NCBI GenBank assembly: GCA_020636095.1
Contig: JACJYN010000003.1
Span: 124,001-188,000 of the forward strand
Reading direction: 5' to 3'
DNA length: 64,000 nucleotides
Source of the DNA: Lewinellaceae bacterium
GTDB taxonomy: Bacteria > Bacteroidota > Bacteroidia > Chitinophagales > Saprospiraceae
Part shown: positions 15,714-26,053 of the stretch, piece after piece
Layout: every line of letters starts with the position of its first letter
How positions within the stretch are numbered: position 1 is the stretch's first letter
Made by a program: the position numbers and the translations under genes
Notes under the pieces: generated by a model
Told to the model about the DNA's origin: nothing
Seen by the model: only the letters and a program-made list of their open reading frames with translations
Databases searched by the model: none

Positions 15714-17750
15714 TCAATTTTTTTCATCAAAAGGAAAACTGTATTCGGCCCCCAGTGGCTCATCCATACGAGAGATTTTCACCTCCGTACGCCGGTTGGC
15801 TTCGTACTCTTCATCGGTGCAATTCACCCCCTCTTCACAATCGCATTGGTTGACGGGGAACGCCTCTCCGTAGCCAAAGGCCTTGATCCGTTTCTTTTCA
15901 ATTCCCCGGCTAAGCAGAAATTCTTTAGCCGATTCTGCCCGGTCCAGAGAAAGTTTCAGGTTAAATTCATCGGACCCCCGGCAGTCGGTATGAGAAACAA
16001 GCTCAATTTCCATGCTGGGGTAAGCCTTCATGAGCCGGGCCAGGTCCTCCAGGTCTTTGGCTTCGCCCTTTCGGATCGAAGATTTACCAAAATCATAGTG
16101 GATGTTTTGCAGCACGATTACAGCTCCTTCCCGGATGGGTTTGCGAAGGAGAGAGGTAGATTCCGGCGTCATCTCCAGTACCACCGCAAAGGAACGCTTA
16201 CTGCGCAGGTTTACGGTAGAAACCTGGGTCGTATCACTTTTGTAACCGGCCAACTCGCTGATGACTGTGAATTCACAGCCCAGCTCTATACAGTATTCAA
16301 AGGTGCCATTGATGTTTGTCCGGGTGCGCACCTCTTCACCGGTGCATTTATTGATCATCCGTACGTTGGCATTGGGTATGCGTTTGTTGTAAGGCCGGCT
16401 GGCTACCAGCCCACTCAGGGCCATGCAGTCACTGGGCGTCAGCCCGACCCTTACCGGCCGTTTGTAGATATTTTCCCCGGGGCTGTATTCAACCTCCCGG
16501 GTAGTATAGCCAGGTTTGGACGACAGGATGATGTAATTGCCGGCTTCATTCAACATAGTGTAGGCCTCGCCATTCGAATTGGAAATAAACTTAGGCTCGC
16601 CCAGTTCTTCTTCCTGTTTGCGCGTCCGGCGAAAGACCATTTTATCTCCGTCGCTTTGGGAAGGCAACAATTCCAGGTCGTATAACTCATCTCCCTTCAC
16701 CGAGCCACTAGTCGTCTTTTCATAAATCCATATTGAAGCGCCCGGTAAAGGGCGCCCGGTGTTTTCATCATAAACAGTTACGACGATGTTAGATAATTTG
16801 GGGAACTGAATACCCTGAATACCGTTCGGCGCTTCGAACATGTAGATATCGTCTTTGCCATTCCCCCCCTGTCGGTCGGAGGAAAAATACCCGATGTTTC
16901 CGTCCGGATTCAGGATAATGCCCAGGTCATCTGATTTTGAATTGAAGGGCTCCCCCAGGTTGATTACCTCCCCCCATTCCGGTTTTCCTACATCGATCAT
17001 GAACAGGTCCAGAGCGCCGTATCCCTTGTGCTCATCGGAAGCGAAAAAAAGAGTGCCGCTTTCGTGTATAAACGGGAAGGCTTCATTGCCGTCCGTATTG
17101 ATCTGGGGCCCCATATTCACCGGCTCTGACCACTGCCCGTTTTGGTTGAACGCCACCCATATATCCAGCTTCCCTTGCCCTCCCGGCCGATTGGAAGCAA
17201 AGTAAAGCTTATTGCCGTCTGGAGAAAGAGAGGGGTGCATACAAGAATACTCGTCACTGTTGAACGAAAGCTCCCGTACATTTTCCCAGTCAAACTGCCC
17301 GCGAGTGGCCTGATAAATCTTCATACCTACTCTACCCTTGGAATCGGCTTTTTGCACCCCCTGAATAAGGTTGTTCCGGGTGAAGTACATCATATCTCCA
17401 TCCCGGTTGAAAGAAACGGGGCCTTCGTGCAATTGAGAATTGATCCTTAATGAGAAGGATTCCGGTTTCAGCGGAATCCCATTGGGATCTAACTCGGCAT
17501 AAAAAAGCTCAAAAAAGGTTTCTCCGATCTGCTCGTCTACAGGCCCTTCTTTACGGCGAGAGGAAACAAAAACAATGCCGTTGCCATAGAAAACGGGGGA
17601 AAATTCCAGTGCCGATGTGTTGATCTCTGTCAGGTTGTATAGTTCAACATCGGAATTGAGTTCCGTCTTTTTCCGCAAGCGGGGCCGGGGTTCCACCTGA
17701 GCGTCAAGCAGAAAAGGCAACATCAGTAATAACAAAAACAAATAACGCAT
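15714..17750 (-). CDS. OmpA-family outer-membrane protein with PD40 repeats
   Basis: A 678-residue exported protein. A signal peptide (MRYLFLLLLMLPFLLDAQ) is followed by a WD40-like (PD40) propeller with repeated blocks such as HPSLSPDGNKLYFASNRPGG and NPDGNIGYFSSDRQGG (residues about 60-310), one or two carboxypeptidase-like beta-sandwich domains (about 320-545) and a C-terminal OmpA peptidoglycan-binding domain (HYDFGKSSIRKGEAKDLEDL ... LVSHTDCRGSDEFN ... LSLDRAESAKEFL). This architecture is typical of T9SS-associated envelope anchors such as PorE-like proteins. It is the last gene of a minus-strand trio with the giant adhesin and PorP, and probably fixes the structure to peptidoglycan. Confidence 0.88.
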   Translation of the reverse strand: MRYLFLLLLMLPFLLDAQVEPRPRLRKKTELNSDVELYNLTEINTSALEFSPVFYGNGIVFVSSRRKEGPVDEQIGETFFELFYAELDPNGIPLKPESFSLRINSQLHEGPVSFNRDGDMMYFTRNNLIQGVQKADSKGRVGMKIYQATRGQFDWENVRELSFNSDEYSCMHPSLSPDGNKLYFASNRPGGQGKLDIWVAFNQNGQWSEPVNMGPQINTDGNEAFPFIHESGTLFFASDEHKGYGALDLFMIDVGKPEWGEVINLGEPFNSKSDDLGIILNPDGNIGYFSSDRQGGNGKDDIYMFEAPNGIQGIQFPKLSNIVVTVYDENTGRPLPGASIWIYEKTTSGSVKGDELYDLELLPSQSDGDKMVFRRTRKQEEELGEPKFISNSNGEAYTMLNEAGNYIILSSKPGYTTREVEYSPGENIYKRPVRVGLTPSDCMALSGLVASRPYNKRIPNANVRMINKCTGEEVRTRTNINGTFEYCIELGCEFTVISELAGYKSDTTQVSTVNLRSKRSFAVVLEMTPESTSLLRKPIREGAVIVLQNIHYDFGKSSIRKGEAKDLEDLARLMKAYPSMEIELVSHTDCRGSDEFNLKLSLDRAESAKEFLLSRGIEKKRIKAFGYGEAFPVNQCDCEEGVNCTDEEYEANRRTEVKISRMDEPLGAEYSFPFDEKN

Positions 17751-17873
17751 AGGGCAGTAAGTTTTTCATATAGAGGGTTTCTTGGGTAAAGTTACTACCA
17801 TAAGATAACAATTACTTCCGTTGTTAGGATTAAAAACCACACCCTACAGGCCTTCAGCGGCCCCACTCACTTC

Positions 17874-18851
17874 TCAGTCAACATTGCTGCGCCCGCCAAA
17901 AAACCGGGGGTTTTCAAAAATTTCACCCTCGGGTTCTCCTCCGATGATGTAGTGAACAAATGCCTCCACACTGCCGCTGTTGTAATCCCGGAGGCTCGAC
18001 AAGGTATAATCGTAGGAAAGGCCGAACAGAATATTCTTGCTGACCTGCGCCGCCGCCATCACAGATATGGATTCACCGATGGCGCTAGACTTATCGCCGC
18101 CGATGCGGTAGGAGACGCCGGTGGTGATCTTATTCATAAAGGTAACGCTGATGTTGAAATCCGCATCAAAAGGCGCTCCCTGAACGTATTTCAACAAAAG
18201 GTGGGGCTGCATCTTTATATCGTCGCCCTTCAGGGAGATTACAAAACCCGTCATTCCATAGAAATGCGATATTTCCTTGGCCAGCACCCCTCCTTCATCC
18301 GACAGGCCGATGCTGTTCTGTAGCAGCCGTGGCGCTGAAAAGCCGAAGTAGAACCGCTCCGTATTGTAGTAAAAGCCCGCGCCAAAGTTGGGTACATAGC
18401 GGCTCTGAAAACCCACCGGAATAGCCGAATCGGTATCCTTGGGCTGAGAGGCGCGGAGCTTGTCAAAGTTTACACGGATCATGCGCACTGAGGCCGACAT
18501 ACCGATCCCCATATACCCATTGCCCAGAGGAAAGCGATAAACATAGTCTCCTTCCAGTGTATATCGGTCGGTGACACCGATCGTATGGCGCAATAAGCTG
18601 GCGCCGATGCCCAGCTTCTTACTTTCCAATGCAGCCATATTGAAAGTGATCAGCTGGGACTGCGGCGCGCCATCCAGGCCAATCCACTGCTGCCGCCCCA
18701 TAGCCGTAATGCGGGTGCCTCCGGTACTGCCGGCATAGGCAGGGTTGTAGCCCAACTTATAGTGCATAAATTGAGTAAACTGGTCTTCCTGCTGCCCGAA
18801 GGCGAGCGTGGTTAAAAACAGGAAGTATATGATGGTAGAAATTTGCTTCAT
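17874..18851 (-). CDS. PorP/SprF family T9SS membrane protein
   Basis: A 325-residue outer-membrane barrel protein with a signal peptide (ends AFGQQ) and the family opening QFTQFMHYKLGYNPAYAGS, followed by RQQWIGLDGAPQSQLITFN. PorP/SprF proteins help secrete or anchor particular type IX cargo; they are encoded next to cargo with a type B C-terminal domain, exactly as here. The adhesin gene ends 59 bases upstream and the OmpA gene begins 123 bases downstream on the same strand, which supports a three-gene operon. A strong hairpin sits in the 59-base gap before this gene. Confidence 0.92.
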   Translation of the reverse strand: MKQISTIIYFLFLTTLAFGQQEDQFTQFMHYKLGYNPAYAGSTGGTRITAMGRQQWIGLDGAPQSQLITFNMAALESKKLGIGASLLRHTIGVTDRYTLEGDYVYRFPLGNGYMGIGMSASVRMIRVNFDKLRASQPKDTDSAIPVGFQSRYVPNFGAGFYYNTERFYFGFSAPRLLQNSIGLSDEGGVLAKEISHFYGMTGFVISLKGDDIKMQPHLLLKYVQGAPFDADFNISVTFMNKITTGVSYRIGGDKSSAIGESISVMAAAQVSKNILFGLSYDYTLSSLRDYNSGSVEAFVHYIIGGEPEGEIFENPRFFGGRSNVD

Positions 18852-18878
18852 GGCTTATTCTTCTTTTTTTGGGATGAT

Positions 18879-18900
18879 GCCGCGGCCTTTCGGCCACGGC
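18879..18900 (-). other. Intercistronic hairpin with GAAA tetraloop
   Basis: Read on the minus strand, GCCGTGGCC pairs with GGCCGCGGC (one G-U pair) around a GAAA tetraloop. It lies between the adhesin stop codon and the porP start codon and has no T-run, so it is more likely an mRNA stability or processing element that sets the ratio of adhesin to PorP than a full terminator. Confidence 0.55.
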
Positions 18901-18910
18901 AAATTTTAGT

Positions 18911-21900
18911 TTATCGCTGTATCATCAGGTACCCGTTCAATGGCGCATGGCCGTCGCCAAAGTTGACGATGTAAAAATAGGTGTCCGCCGGTAGCTCTTC
19001 GCCGTTGAAAGTGCCGTCCCAATCGTTTCGGTAGGGCATCCTCGAACGGTATACTTCATCCCCCCACCGGTTGTAAATCTGAACCTGACTCTTCGGAAAG
19101 TCGGGCTCGTTGAGCAAGCAGGGTATAATAAAGGTATCGTTGATGTTGTCACCATTGGGGGTGATGATGGACGGGGCTTCACATTTAACATCTTCGCCTA
19201 CAAAAAACTCAACCACCGCCCGGGCGCATTCACAGCCATCGCTACACACTTCATAAGTGAGTTGATCCCGGCCAACAAAGTCCGCATCAGGCAGGTAGGA
19301 TATCTCGCTGTCGCTAACCACACGGGCGGCGCCCCGGCCTGGCCCTTCAACGATAGAAATAAAGGAATTCGGTGGCGCCTCATCATTGGCCAGTACATTC
19401 AAAATCGTCTCAATGGCAAACTCTACCGACAGCTGATCCTTTACAGCAATAGGATTCTCCTGGTAGTTGATGATGGTGGTATCCCGGGAAGAAGGCCCGC
19501 AGAATCCATCGTCCAACGTCCATATAACCATATTATCGCCAATGGCGAGATTGGAAATGGTAGTCATCCGGTTGCTCCGGTTCGTAAACAGGAGCGCCGG
19601 GTCCGGGGAAGACCACCTTCCGGCACTTCCTTCTGCCGGTTCCGCGGCGTTGAGCACGGCGTCTCCAAAATCGTTGCAGGCAATCTGATCTGCCCCCGCA
19701 TCGGGCTTATTATCCGAAATCGTGATAAACACATCAGCGCTATCGCTTCCGCATTCGCTATTGACTACCCAGGTAAAAACATACGTATTACCCGGCCGTA
19801 CACCTGGCCCGCTGACCGTAGTGTTGGGATCGAGGCTATCGTCAATGAATACATTGAATTCACTTTGTATCTGCGACTGTATCCACTCTCCTTGCCCGTT
19901 GGCCGGTGCAATAGCTTCGAGCAATACCTCATCGCCGGCGCAGAGCAAGCGGTCTTGCCCAATCACTGCATCTTCCGGCTGGCCAACAGCGATCCGAACG
20001 GTATCCGTACTGTAGTCCCGGCATGCTCCATTGGAGAGTGCCCAGACAAAAACATAGTTGTTTCCTCCGTTCAAGCCATCCACCCGTGTTTCCGGATTTG
20101 CGGGCATCTGTATCGCTATACCCGGAGGGCTCCCCGGTATCGGCCGCCATTCGCCCGTGCTTATCGAAGGAGTTTGGGCATTCAGTTCTACGACATCCCC
20201 TATACAGAAGGAGGAGTCCTGGCCGGCATTGGCCAGCTCAATCGGGATAATATCCAGCTCGGCAACCGTAGGAGGTGACGGGTCGGAAATACAGTTATTC
20301 GTTGAGGCCTCCACCGTAAAGGAGTGCGTGCCACTGCCAAAGGGCGTGAAGTCGGATATCTGAAAGTTGAGGCTCTGCGTACTGCCTATGCTGTTTCCAT
20401 TATAGTACCAGGTGTAAAGCGCACCCGGGGTTGCGGTGCCTGCCGATACCGAAAGCGCCAGCGCCGTGCCGGAATAATCAATACAGACTGGCCCACTATT
20501 GGATGCCAGAGGAGTCGCCGGCGCTTCATTGACCTCCACGTTGATCGCTACCGGCGCCGAGGAACATCCGTTTTGGGTAACGACCAAAGAATAGACGCCA
20601 CTATGCAATATCGGATCCGCTGAATTGATCAGGGGGTTCTGCAGGGAAGACGTGATCGGCCCCAACCACTGATAAGAAGCGCCAGGCGGGCTGGCCACCA
20701 ATTGCAGGGGCTCGCCTTCGCACACGGGTGCGTTGCTGCCGGCTGCCGCTACCGGAATAGGGTTGACCGACAACGCGAGTGCGCCGGAGGTGTCCGAATC
20801 ACAGCCATTCACCGTGACATAAACGCGGTACGGGCCGGCGTCGTCCGGCGAAATATTATCCAGTGTCAGTATTTCAGAAGCAATGGACATACTGCCTCCC
20901 GGCGTGAGCCAATTGTAACTGATATTACTACCGTTGTAATCATTGGTGCGCAAAGTGATCGACTCGCCCGAGCAGAAAGGAGGCTGAGTGGAGGGGTCAA
21001 GCGTTGGCACAACCGGCGCTTGAGGCGCATTCCTCGTGTTCACGACCGTCGAGGACGCCATGGAACGGCAGCCCGCCCCATTGGTCACAATCAGTGCGTA
21101 ATTGCCATTATTAGCGGCGGTAGCATTGGGAATGACCGCACAACTATCCGCTGAGGAGAACTGGCCCGGGCCGGTCCATTCGTAAGCGTAAGAACCGTCG
21201 TCTGGCGGGAACACACTCGCTTTCAACAGAATATCCGAGGGGCCATCCAGGCAGGCAGGGGCATTGTTGCTCAGGGCATCGATCCGGACGCTGGGCAGCA
21301 CGGTTACCAGCAAAGAGGTAGTATCTGTACAACCTGCCGGTGTGGTGACGGAAAGCCGGTAGGTTCCCTGGCCCTGCATGGCCACGTTGTTGATCACCGG
21401 GTTTTGGGCGACGGACATATAGTTGTTCGGGCCCGCCCACAAATAGTTGGCGCCAGGAATGGAGGGCGTGGCAAACAATTCCAAACGCGACCGCTCACAA
21501 ACGGCAGACGGGTTTGCGCTCGCCAAAACATCCGGCACACTATTAACAATAACCGTCACCGGATTGGAATCATCGGAGCTACACCCAAACCGCTTGGTAT
21601 AGACGCGCCATACGCCTGCATCCAAAGCCGTGGCCCCGGGAATGACAAAAATATTGTTGTTGGTGATGAACTCCTGCAGGCTAGGCCCTATCCAGTGATA
21701 GGTACTGGCTCCGGCGGGAAGCGCTTTCAGAACGACATCCTCGCCGGCACAGACCGGGCCGGTGTCAACCGTCAATGCCGGGCGAGCCGGTTTGGGAAGT
21801 ACATTCACCACGGTAAAGTCCGGCTCGGAACTACAGCCATTTTTCGTAACGACCAATTGATACACCCCGGCATTGGCCAGGGTAGCCTGGTTGATCACCG

Positions 21901-24900
21901 TCGGTAACTGGCTGGGCGAAGAGAATCCGGCAGGGCCGGTCCATTGATAGGTAACTCCGGTGACGAAGGTACCCAAAACAATGGCTTCTCCTTCACAGAT
22001 CGTTATTTCATCATCGTTCGCGGCGGCTAAGGGCCGGTTGACTACCGCAATAGAAACCGCAGCCGAAGGCTCTGATAAACAACCATTGGCTTTGATAACC
22101 AGGTAGTATTGCCGGTTTCCAGGCGGGTGGGGGCCGCTTACGATATACTGAGGGGTACTCGTGCTGGCAATGGGCGGTTGGCCGTCTCCCGGCAACCCCT
22201 GATACCACTGATAAGTGGCATTGTTCAGCGTTATAGAAGAGGTAAGAACGATGTCTTCATCATTGCAAACGTTCAGGTCCGTATTAATGGCGGGGGTCAA
22301 AGGCTGATTGGTAATGGATACATTGACCACTTCCTCCGCACTACACCCGGTCAGGCCGGTGATTTCCAGTACATAAGCGCCGGCATCGCCGCCATCAACA
22401 TCGGGAATGATCGGATTTTGCTGGGTGGAGACCAACGAACCATTCGGATGGTACCAGCGATAGGTATAGACGACTCCTCCCTGAGCTACCGGAGGATTGG
22501 CAAAAAGATAAAGAGTGTCTCCACCGCAAATACCCGGGCTATAGGTTGGGCTCGGCCCTTCCGCCTCTATCCTGATGGGCTGGGTGCAGGTAGAAGTATT
22601 GCCTCCCAGGTCAACTACGGTAAGCGTTGCCATTACCGTGGTGCCGGCCTGTTCGCAGGTAAAGGTATTGGGGCTGACGTACATCGTATCGATCATACAA
22701 TTGTCCCTGCTGCCGGCGTTGAAGTCCTGCACACTCACCGTATCTACTTCCAATCCTGAAGGGTTGATCTCTACGATAGTCGCCTGGCAAAGTGCTACCG
22801 GCGGTTCATTATCCACTACAAAAACACTGTACGAACAGGTGTCCTGGTTGCCCTGGTCGTCCGCAATGATATAAGAAACCACCGTTTCTCCAACATTGAA
22901 CTCATGTGTGGGATTAATGACGGGCGGCGCCACCTGCGTGAAGGGAATATCTGTAGCGCCTTCTGCAAAGTAGAAGGGTGAAATCTCTCCGTAGGTGAGC
23001 GTTGCAAAAATATAACTGACACTATCTACTTCGCCATCCGCATCGACAACGGCCGGATCGCAGGGATTGATGCCATCTCCTGGCACACCTGGCGGCACCA
23101 TTACCGGATTGGGCTGTACCATAAACTGCACCATGCCGTCGGCCGCCCAGACATTGAACGTATCGGCGGGAATACTGAAAGTGACCTGCCCCGGCATATC
23201 GCAGGTAGCGGCGCCGACACTGGTCGTGCCGACCAGGTTGCCACTATCGCCGAATATGTTGAGAAAGGCGCCCGAACTGCTGAAATCCCCTCTGAGATCC
23301 AGTGTCAGGGTCACGCCACTTACCGCGTTGGCGGCCACATCCTGAAAAAGGAAGGCTACCGTATCGGCCAAATAGTCATTGAGATTGGGGTCGTAGGTGA
23401 AAGTCAGCCAGGCGGTGGCAGTATCCACCGGCGCTGTCCGCTCAAAAAGGCCGGCTACGCCGCAGTTGTCGGTTACGCCCTCCGGGAAAGGAAGTGTGAT
23501 CATCGTGGAACACGATCCAGGCCCGAGATCGACCGTCACATCATCCGGGCAGGCCAGAATCGGCGGTTCCTGGTCTTCCACCATTACCTTATAGGTGCAA
23601 CTATCCCTATTGCCGGCGCAATCACTGATTAAATAGGTAATGGTATTTTCTCCTAAGGGCAACACCACATCTATGTCGCCAAAAGCCGGAGCCGTAACCA
23701 CTGTTCCATCGTTGATACGGTATTGATACTCCAGTTGAGCAAATTCTCGGGTAAGGAAAGAGAGGTTGCCGGTTACATTACTGCCGCCGGGGCAAATGTC
23801 ATTGACGGCATAGCTCCCCGAAAGCGTTGCCGGAATATTGGGCTCCAGGCGAATGGTGACGACTCCGTCCAATGCCCAGGCATTGAACTTGTCCATGGGA
23901 ATGGAAAGCGTGGTGTCGGATACAGCACACTGGCTGGCCGAACGGCCGGTGCGGCCGATGACTATCCCGTCCTCACCAATGATCCGGAGGTACTCGGTAG
24001 GGCCCTCCGCATCGGCATTCAGTATCTGTAGCTCCAGGGAGGCGTCAGCCGCAGCGTTAATGGGTTGAGAACTGGCCACTGTGAAGTTGAGCGTTACGGG
24101 GTTAACCGGGGTGGTGCCTGCCTGCCCGGGCAGGGCATTGGAAGACAGGAACGTGCTGAGGTTGATATTATCCATTCGAAGCGCTGCCGCACATTCTTCT
24201 TCTACCAGAGGAGGCTTCAGGACAAAGTTGGCCTGGCAAACAGCCGGGTCGGTAGTCACCGCTACATCCTGTGGGCATCCACTGATAACCGGCGCTGTAT
24301 TGTCAATAACGACAAAGGAAGCAGTGGTGGTGTCCGCATGGCCACAGGCATCCTGCACTACAAAGTCTACCGTTTGCATGATGATCGTATCACTCGAAGC
24401 CGGGCAGATGATATCAGGCATGCTCACCGGTATAGCGGTACCCGCCTTATATGCCGTCCATTTCAGGCTATCGGTAACAGTGCAGATATCGGAAGCCTGG
24501 GCCCCGCCCTGCGAATTGATCCATTCTGTAAATTCTGTTTGCAGGTCCATCCCCTCCATACAAGTGATCACCCGGCCGGTAGCGGCGGTTGTAACCTCAG
24601 GGGCGATTGTGTCGATGACCGTAATGCGCTGAACGAGTTCTGTGATATTTCCGCATATATCCTCTACCCGCCAGGCCCGTTCGATAACAAAATCGCCCTC
24701 GCACATACCGGAGAGAATGGTTTCTGAAAAGATTTCCGCCGATAGGCTATCCACATCCGTGCAATTATCCTGGAGCATGGTGGGTACACCCGTTACCATC
24801 AGGTCGCCCTCCTTGCCACAGTCTACGGTCGTGTCCGCCGGCGCCACAAAGGTGGGCGGGGTAACATCTTGAACGGTAATGATCTGTTTCTTCTGGCTTG

Positions 24901-26053
24901 TATTGTTGCAAACATCACGGGCGCGCCAGTTGCGCTCCACCCGGAAGCTTTGCGGGCAGTTGTCCATATCGGGTATCAACTGGTCAATATAGCCCAGCAG
25001 GATCGGCCCGCCGCAATTATCCAGGGTATCGTTGACCATCCCGGTGAGGCTGAGGTCCTCGTAATCCTGCTCACAGGAAATGGTGATATCTGGAGGTGTC
25101 GTAAAGGAGGGCGCCCGTTGGTCCCTGACCATTACAATATGGACTGCTTCAGAATAATTGCCGCAGGAGTCCCATACCATCCATTTGCGATGGAGGTCGA
25201 ACTCCCGCCCGTCCGAACAACTAACATTCAGGGTATCCTGCTGATAGGAAGCCGTCAGCCCCGATTGGCAGTCGATCACACTGACCATGGAAGGCGGGTG
25301 GTTCAACAGATACTGGTCTAAGGTATCGCATCCCACGACTTCCGACATCAGAGGCACATCATTGAGCAGCGGCGGGGTGGTGTCAATGGTGATGAACCGC
25401 GCTTCGTAGTAGGCGGTATCCGCATTTAAATCACTGCAGTCATTAAATACGGCAATGTTGACGCGCAGCGTATCACACGGTTCGGGAAAATAAGGAAAGG
25501 GTGGAAAAGCGAAATTAACACTTGCGCACTCATTGATATTGCTGCCGACCTTGAGCTGCACCGAAGTCCGCCAGCTGTTGTAGGCCCCGATAGCGAACTT
25601 ACAGTCTACAATCGTATCCAGCGTTCCGACAAAGGAAACATCGGGTTCCGGCATGGGCTGGACAACGATCCGTTGGATGTGCGTAATGGTGATCATCTCC
25701 GAATCGGTGTGCCGCCAGATGCGATAGACCGTGTCCAATGCACAGGTAGCCACCGTACCTCCAATTCCCCCTGTATCGGTGCTATCTATAGAGGGAACCA
25801 TCACATCGGGGTCCATGTCGTCCGTCACCAGCAGGTCTTCCGGGGCCGGCACGTTGCAACTGCCAATCACGATGGTATCGCCCGGCGGGTTAACAAACAC
25901 AGGAGCGGCCAACGGCCGGAAGCTGCCCCGGCCATCCATATCGTTCGACAAAGGGATATTTTCTTTAGCCTGTAGGGGCTGGGCTGCTATTACCAGAGCC
26001 AATAGCCAGGCAAAACTCCAAAACTGCGTAGAGTAGAGTAGTCGTCTTTTCAT
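18911..26053 (-). CDS. Giant type B T9SS adhesin with HYR and Ig-like repeats
   Basis: A 2380-residue secreted surface protein. After a signal peptide (residues about 1-30) come roughly seven HYR-like beta-sandwich domains (residues about 50-1150; recurring patterns such as PPTFVAPADTTVDCG and DNC), then about ten Ig/PKD-like domains (about 1160-2130; recurring VCEGEPLQL, YQWLGP, DAGVYQLVVT), and a cadherin-like segment LNVLANDEAPP. The end (about 2290-2380) is the gliding-motility-associated CHU_C type B sorting domain: ITPNGDNINDTF, VQIYNRWGDEVYRS, DWDGTFNGEELPADTYFY. Two HYR domains hold inserted extra domains (about 622-770 and 875-1010). Likely an adhesin or gliding protein exported by T9SS with the downstream PorP. 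Confidence 0.9.
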   Translation of the reverse strand: MKRRLLYSTQFWSFAWLLALVIAAQPLQAKENIPLSNDMDGRGSFRPLAAPVFVNPPGDTIVIGSCNVPAPEDLLVTDDMDPDVMVPSIDSTDTGGIGGTVATCALDTVYRIWRHTDSEMITITHIQRIVVQPMPEPDVSFVGTLDTIVDCKFAIGAYNSWRTSVQLKVGSNINECASVNFAFPPFPYFPEPCDTLRVNIAVFNDCSDLNADTAYYEARFITIDTTPPLLNDVPLMSEVVGCDTLDQYLLNHPPSMVSVIDCQSGLTASYQQDTLNVSCSDGREFDLHRKWMVWDSCGNYSEAVHIVMVRDQRAPSFTTPPDITISCEQDYEDLSLTGMVNDTLDNCGGPILLGYIDQLIPDMDNCPQSFRVERNWRARDVCNNTSQKKQIITVQDVTPPTFVAPADTTVDCGKEGDLMVTGVPTMLQDNCTDVDSLSAEIFSETILSGMCEGDFVIERAWRVEDICGNITELVQRITVIDTIAPEVTTAATGRVITCMEGMDLQTEFTEWINSQGGAQASDICTVTDSLKWTAYKAGTAIPVSMPDIICPASSDTIIMQTVDFVVQDACGHADTTTASFVVIDNTAPVISGCPQDVAVTTDPAVCQANFVLKPPLVEEECAAALRMDNINLSTFLSSNALPGQAGTTPVNPVTLNFTVASSQPINAAADASLELQILNADAEGPTEYLRIIGEDGIVIGRTGRSASQCAVSDTTLSIPMDKFNAWALDGVVTIRLEPNIPATLSGSYAVNDICPGGSNVTGNLSFLTREFAQLEYQYRINDGTVVTAPAFGDIDVVLPLGENTITYLISDCAGNRDSCTYKVMVEDQEPPILACPDDVTVDLGPGSCSTMITLPFPEGVTDNCGVAGLFERTAPVDTATAWLTFTYDPNLNDYLADTVAFLFQDVAANAVSGVTLTLDLRGDFSSSGAFLNIFGDSGNLVGTTSVGAATCDMPGQVTFSIPADTFNVWAADGMVQFMVQPNPVMVPPGVPGDGINPCDPAVVDADGEVDSVSYIFATLTYGEISPFYFAEGATDIPFTQVAPPVINPTHEFNVGETVVSYIIADDQGNQDTCSYSVFVVDNEPPVALCQATIVEINPSGLEVDTVSVQDFNAGSRDNCMIDTMYVSPNTFTCEQAGTTVMATLTVVDLGGNTSTCTQPIRIEAEGPSPTYSPGICGGDTLYLFANPPVAQGGVVYTYRWYHPNGSLVSTQQNPIIPDVDGGDAGAYVLEITGLTGCSAEEVVNVSITNQPLTPAINTDLNVCNDEDIVLTSSITLNNATYQWYQGLPGDGQPPIASTSTPQYIVSGPHPPGNRQYYLVIKANGCLSEPSAAVSIAVVNRPLAAANDDEITICEGEAIVLGTFVTGVTYQWTGPAGFSSPSQLPTVINQATLANAGVYQLVVTKNGCSSEPDFTVVNVLPKPARPALTVDTGPVCAGEDVVLKALPAGASTYHWIGPSLQEFITNNNIFVIPGATALDAGVWRVYTKRFGCSSDDSNPVTVIVNSVPDVLASANPSAVCERSRLELFATPSIPGANYLWAGPNNYMSVAQNPVINNVAMQGQGTYRLSVTTPAGCTDTTSLLVTVLPSVRIDALSNNAPACLDGPSDILLKASVFPPDDGSYAYEWTGPGQFSSADSCAVIPNATAANNGNYALIVTNGAGCRSMASSTVVNTRNAPQAPVVPTLDPSTQPPFCSGESITLRTNDYNGSNISYNWLTPGGSMSIASEILTLDNISPDDAGPYRVYVTVNGCDSDTSGALALSVNPIPVAAAGSNAPVCEGEPLQLVASPPGASYQWLGPITSSLQNPLINSADPILHSGVYSLVVTQNGCSSAPVAINVEVNEAPATPLASNSGPVCIDYSGTALALSVSAGTATPGALYTWYYNGNSIGSTQSLNFQISDFTPFGSGTHSFTVEASTNNCISDPSPPTVAELDIIPIELANAGQDSSFCIGDVVELNAQTPSISTGEWRPIPGSPPGIAIQMPANPETRVDGLNGGNNYVFVWALSNGACRDYSTDTVRIAVGQPEDAVIGQDRLLCAGDEVLLEAIAPANGQGEWIQSQIQSEFNVFIDDSLDPNTTVSGPGVRPGNTYVFTWVVNSECGSDSADVFITISDNKPDAGADQIACNDFGDAVLNAAEPAEGSAGRWSSPDPALLFTNRSNRMTTISNLAIGDNMVIWTLDDGFCGPSSRDTTIINYQENPIAVKDQLSVEFAIETILNVLANDEAPPNSFISIVEGPGRGAARVVSDSEISYLPDADFVGRDQLTYEVCSDGCECARAVVEFFVGEDVKCEAPSIITPNGDNINDTFIIPCLLNEPDFPKSQVQIYNRWGDEVYRSRMPYRNDWDGTFNGEELPADTYFYIVNFGDGHAPLNGYLMIQR

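Noticed and set aside
15693..16685. Open frame of 330 codons antisense to the OmpA/PD40 gene
   Set aside because: Fully covered by a gene with recognisable signal peptide, PD40 and OmpA domains; no independent motif.
19262..20278. Open frame of 338 codons antisense to the giant adhesin
   Set aside because: The adhesin frame is continuous over 7 kb with repeated domains; the antisense frame has no family pattern.
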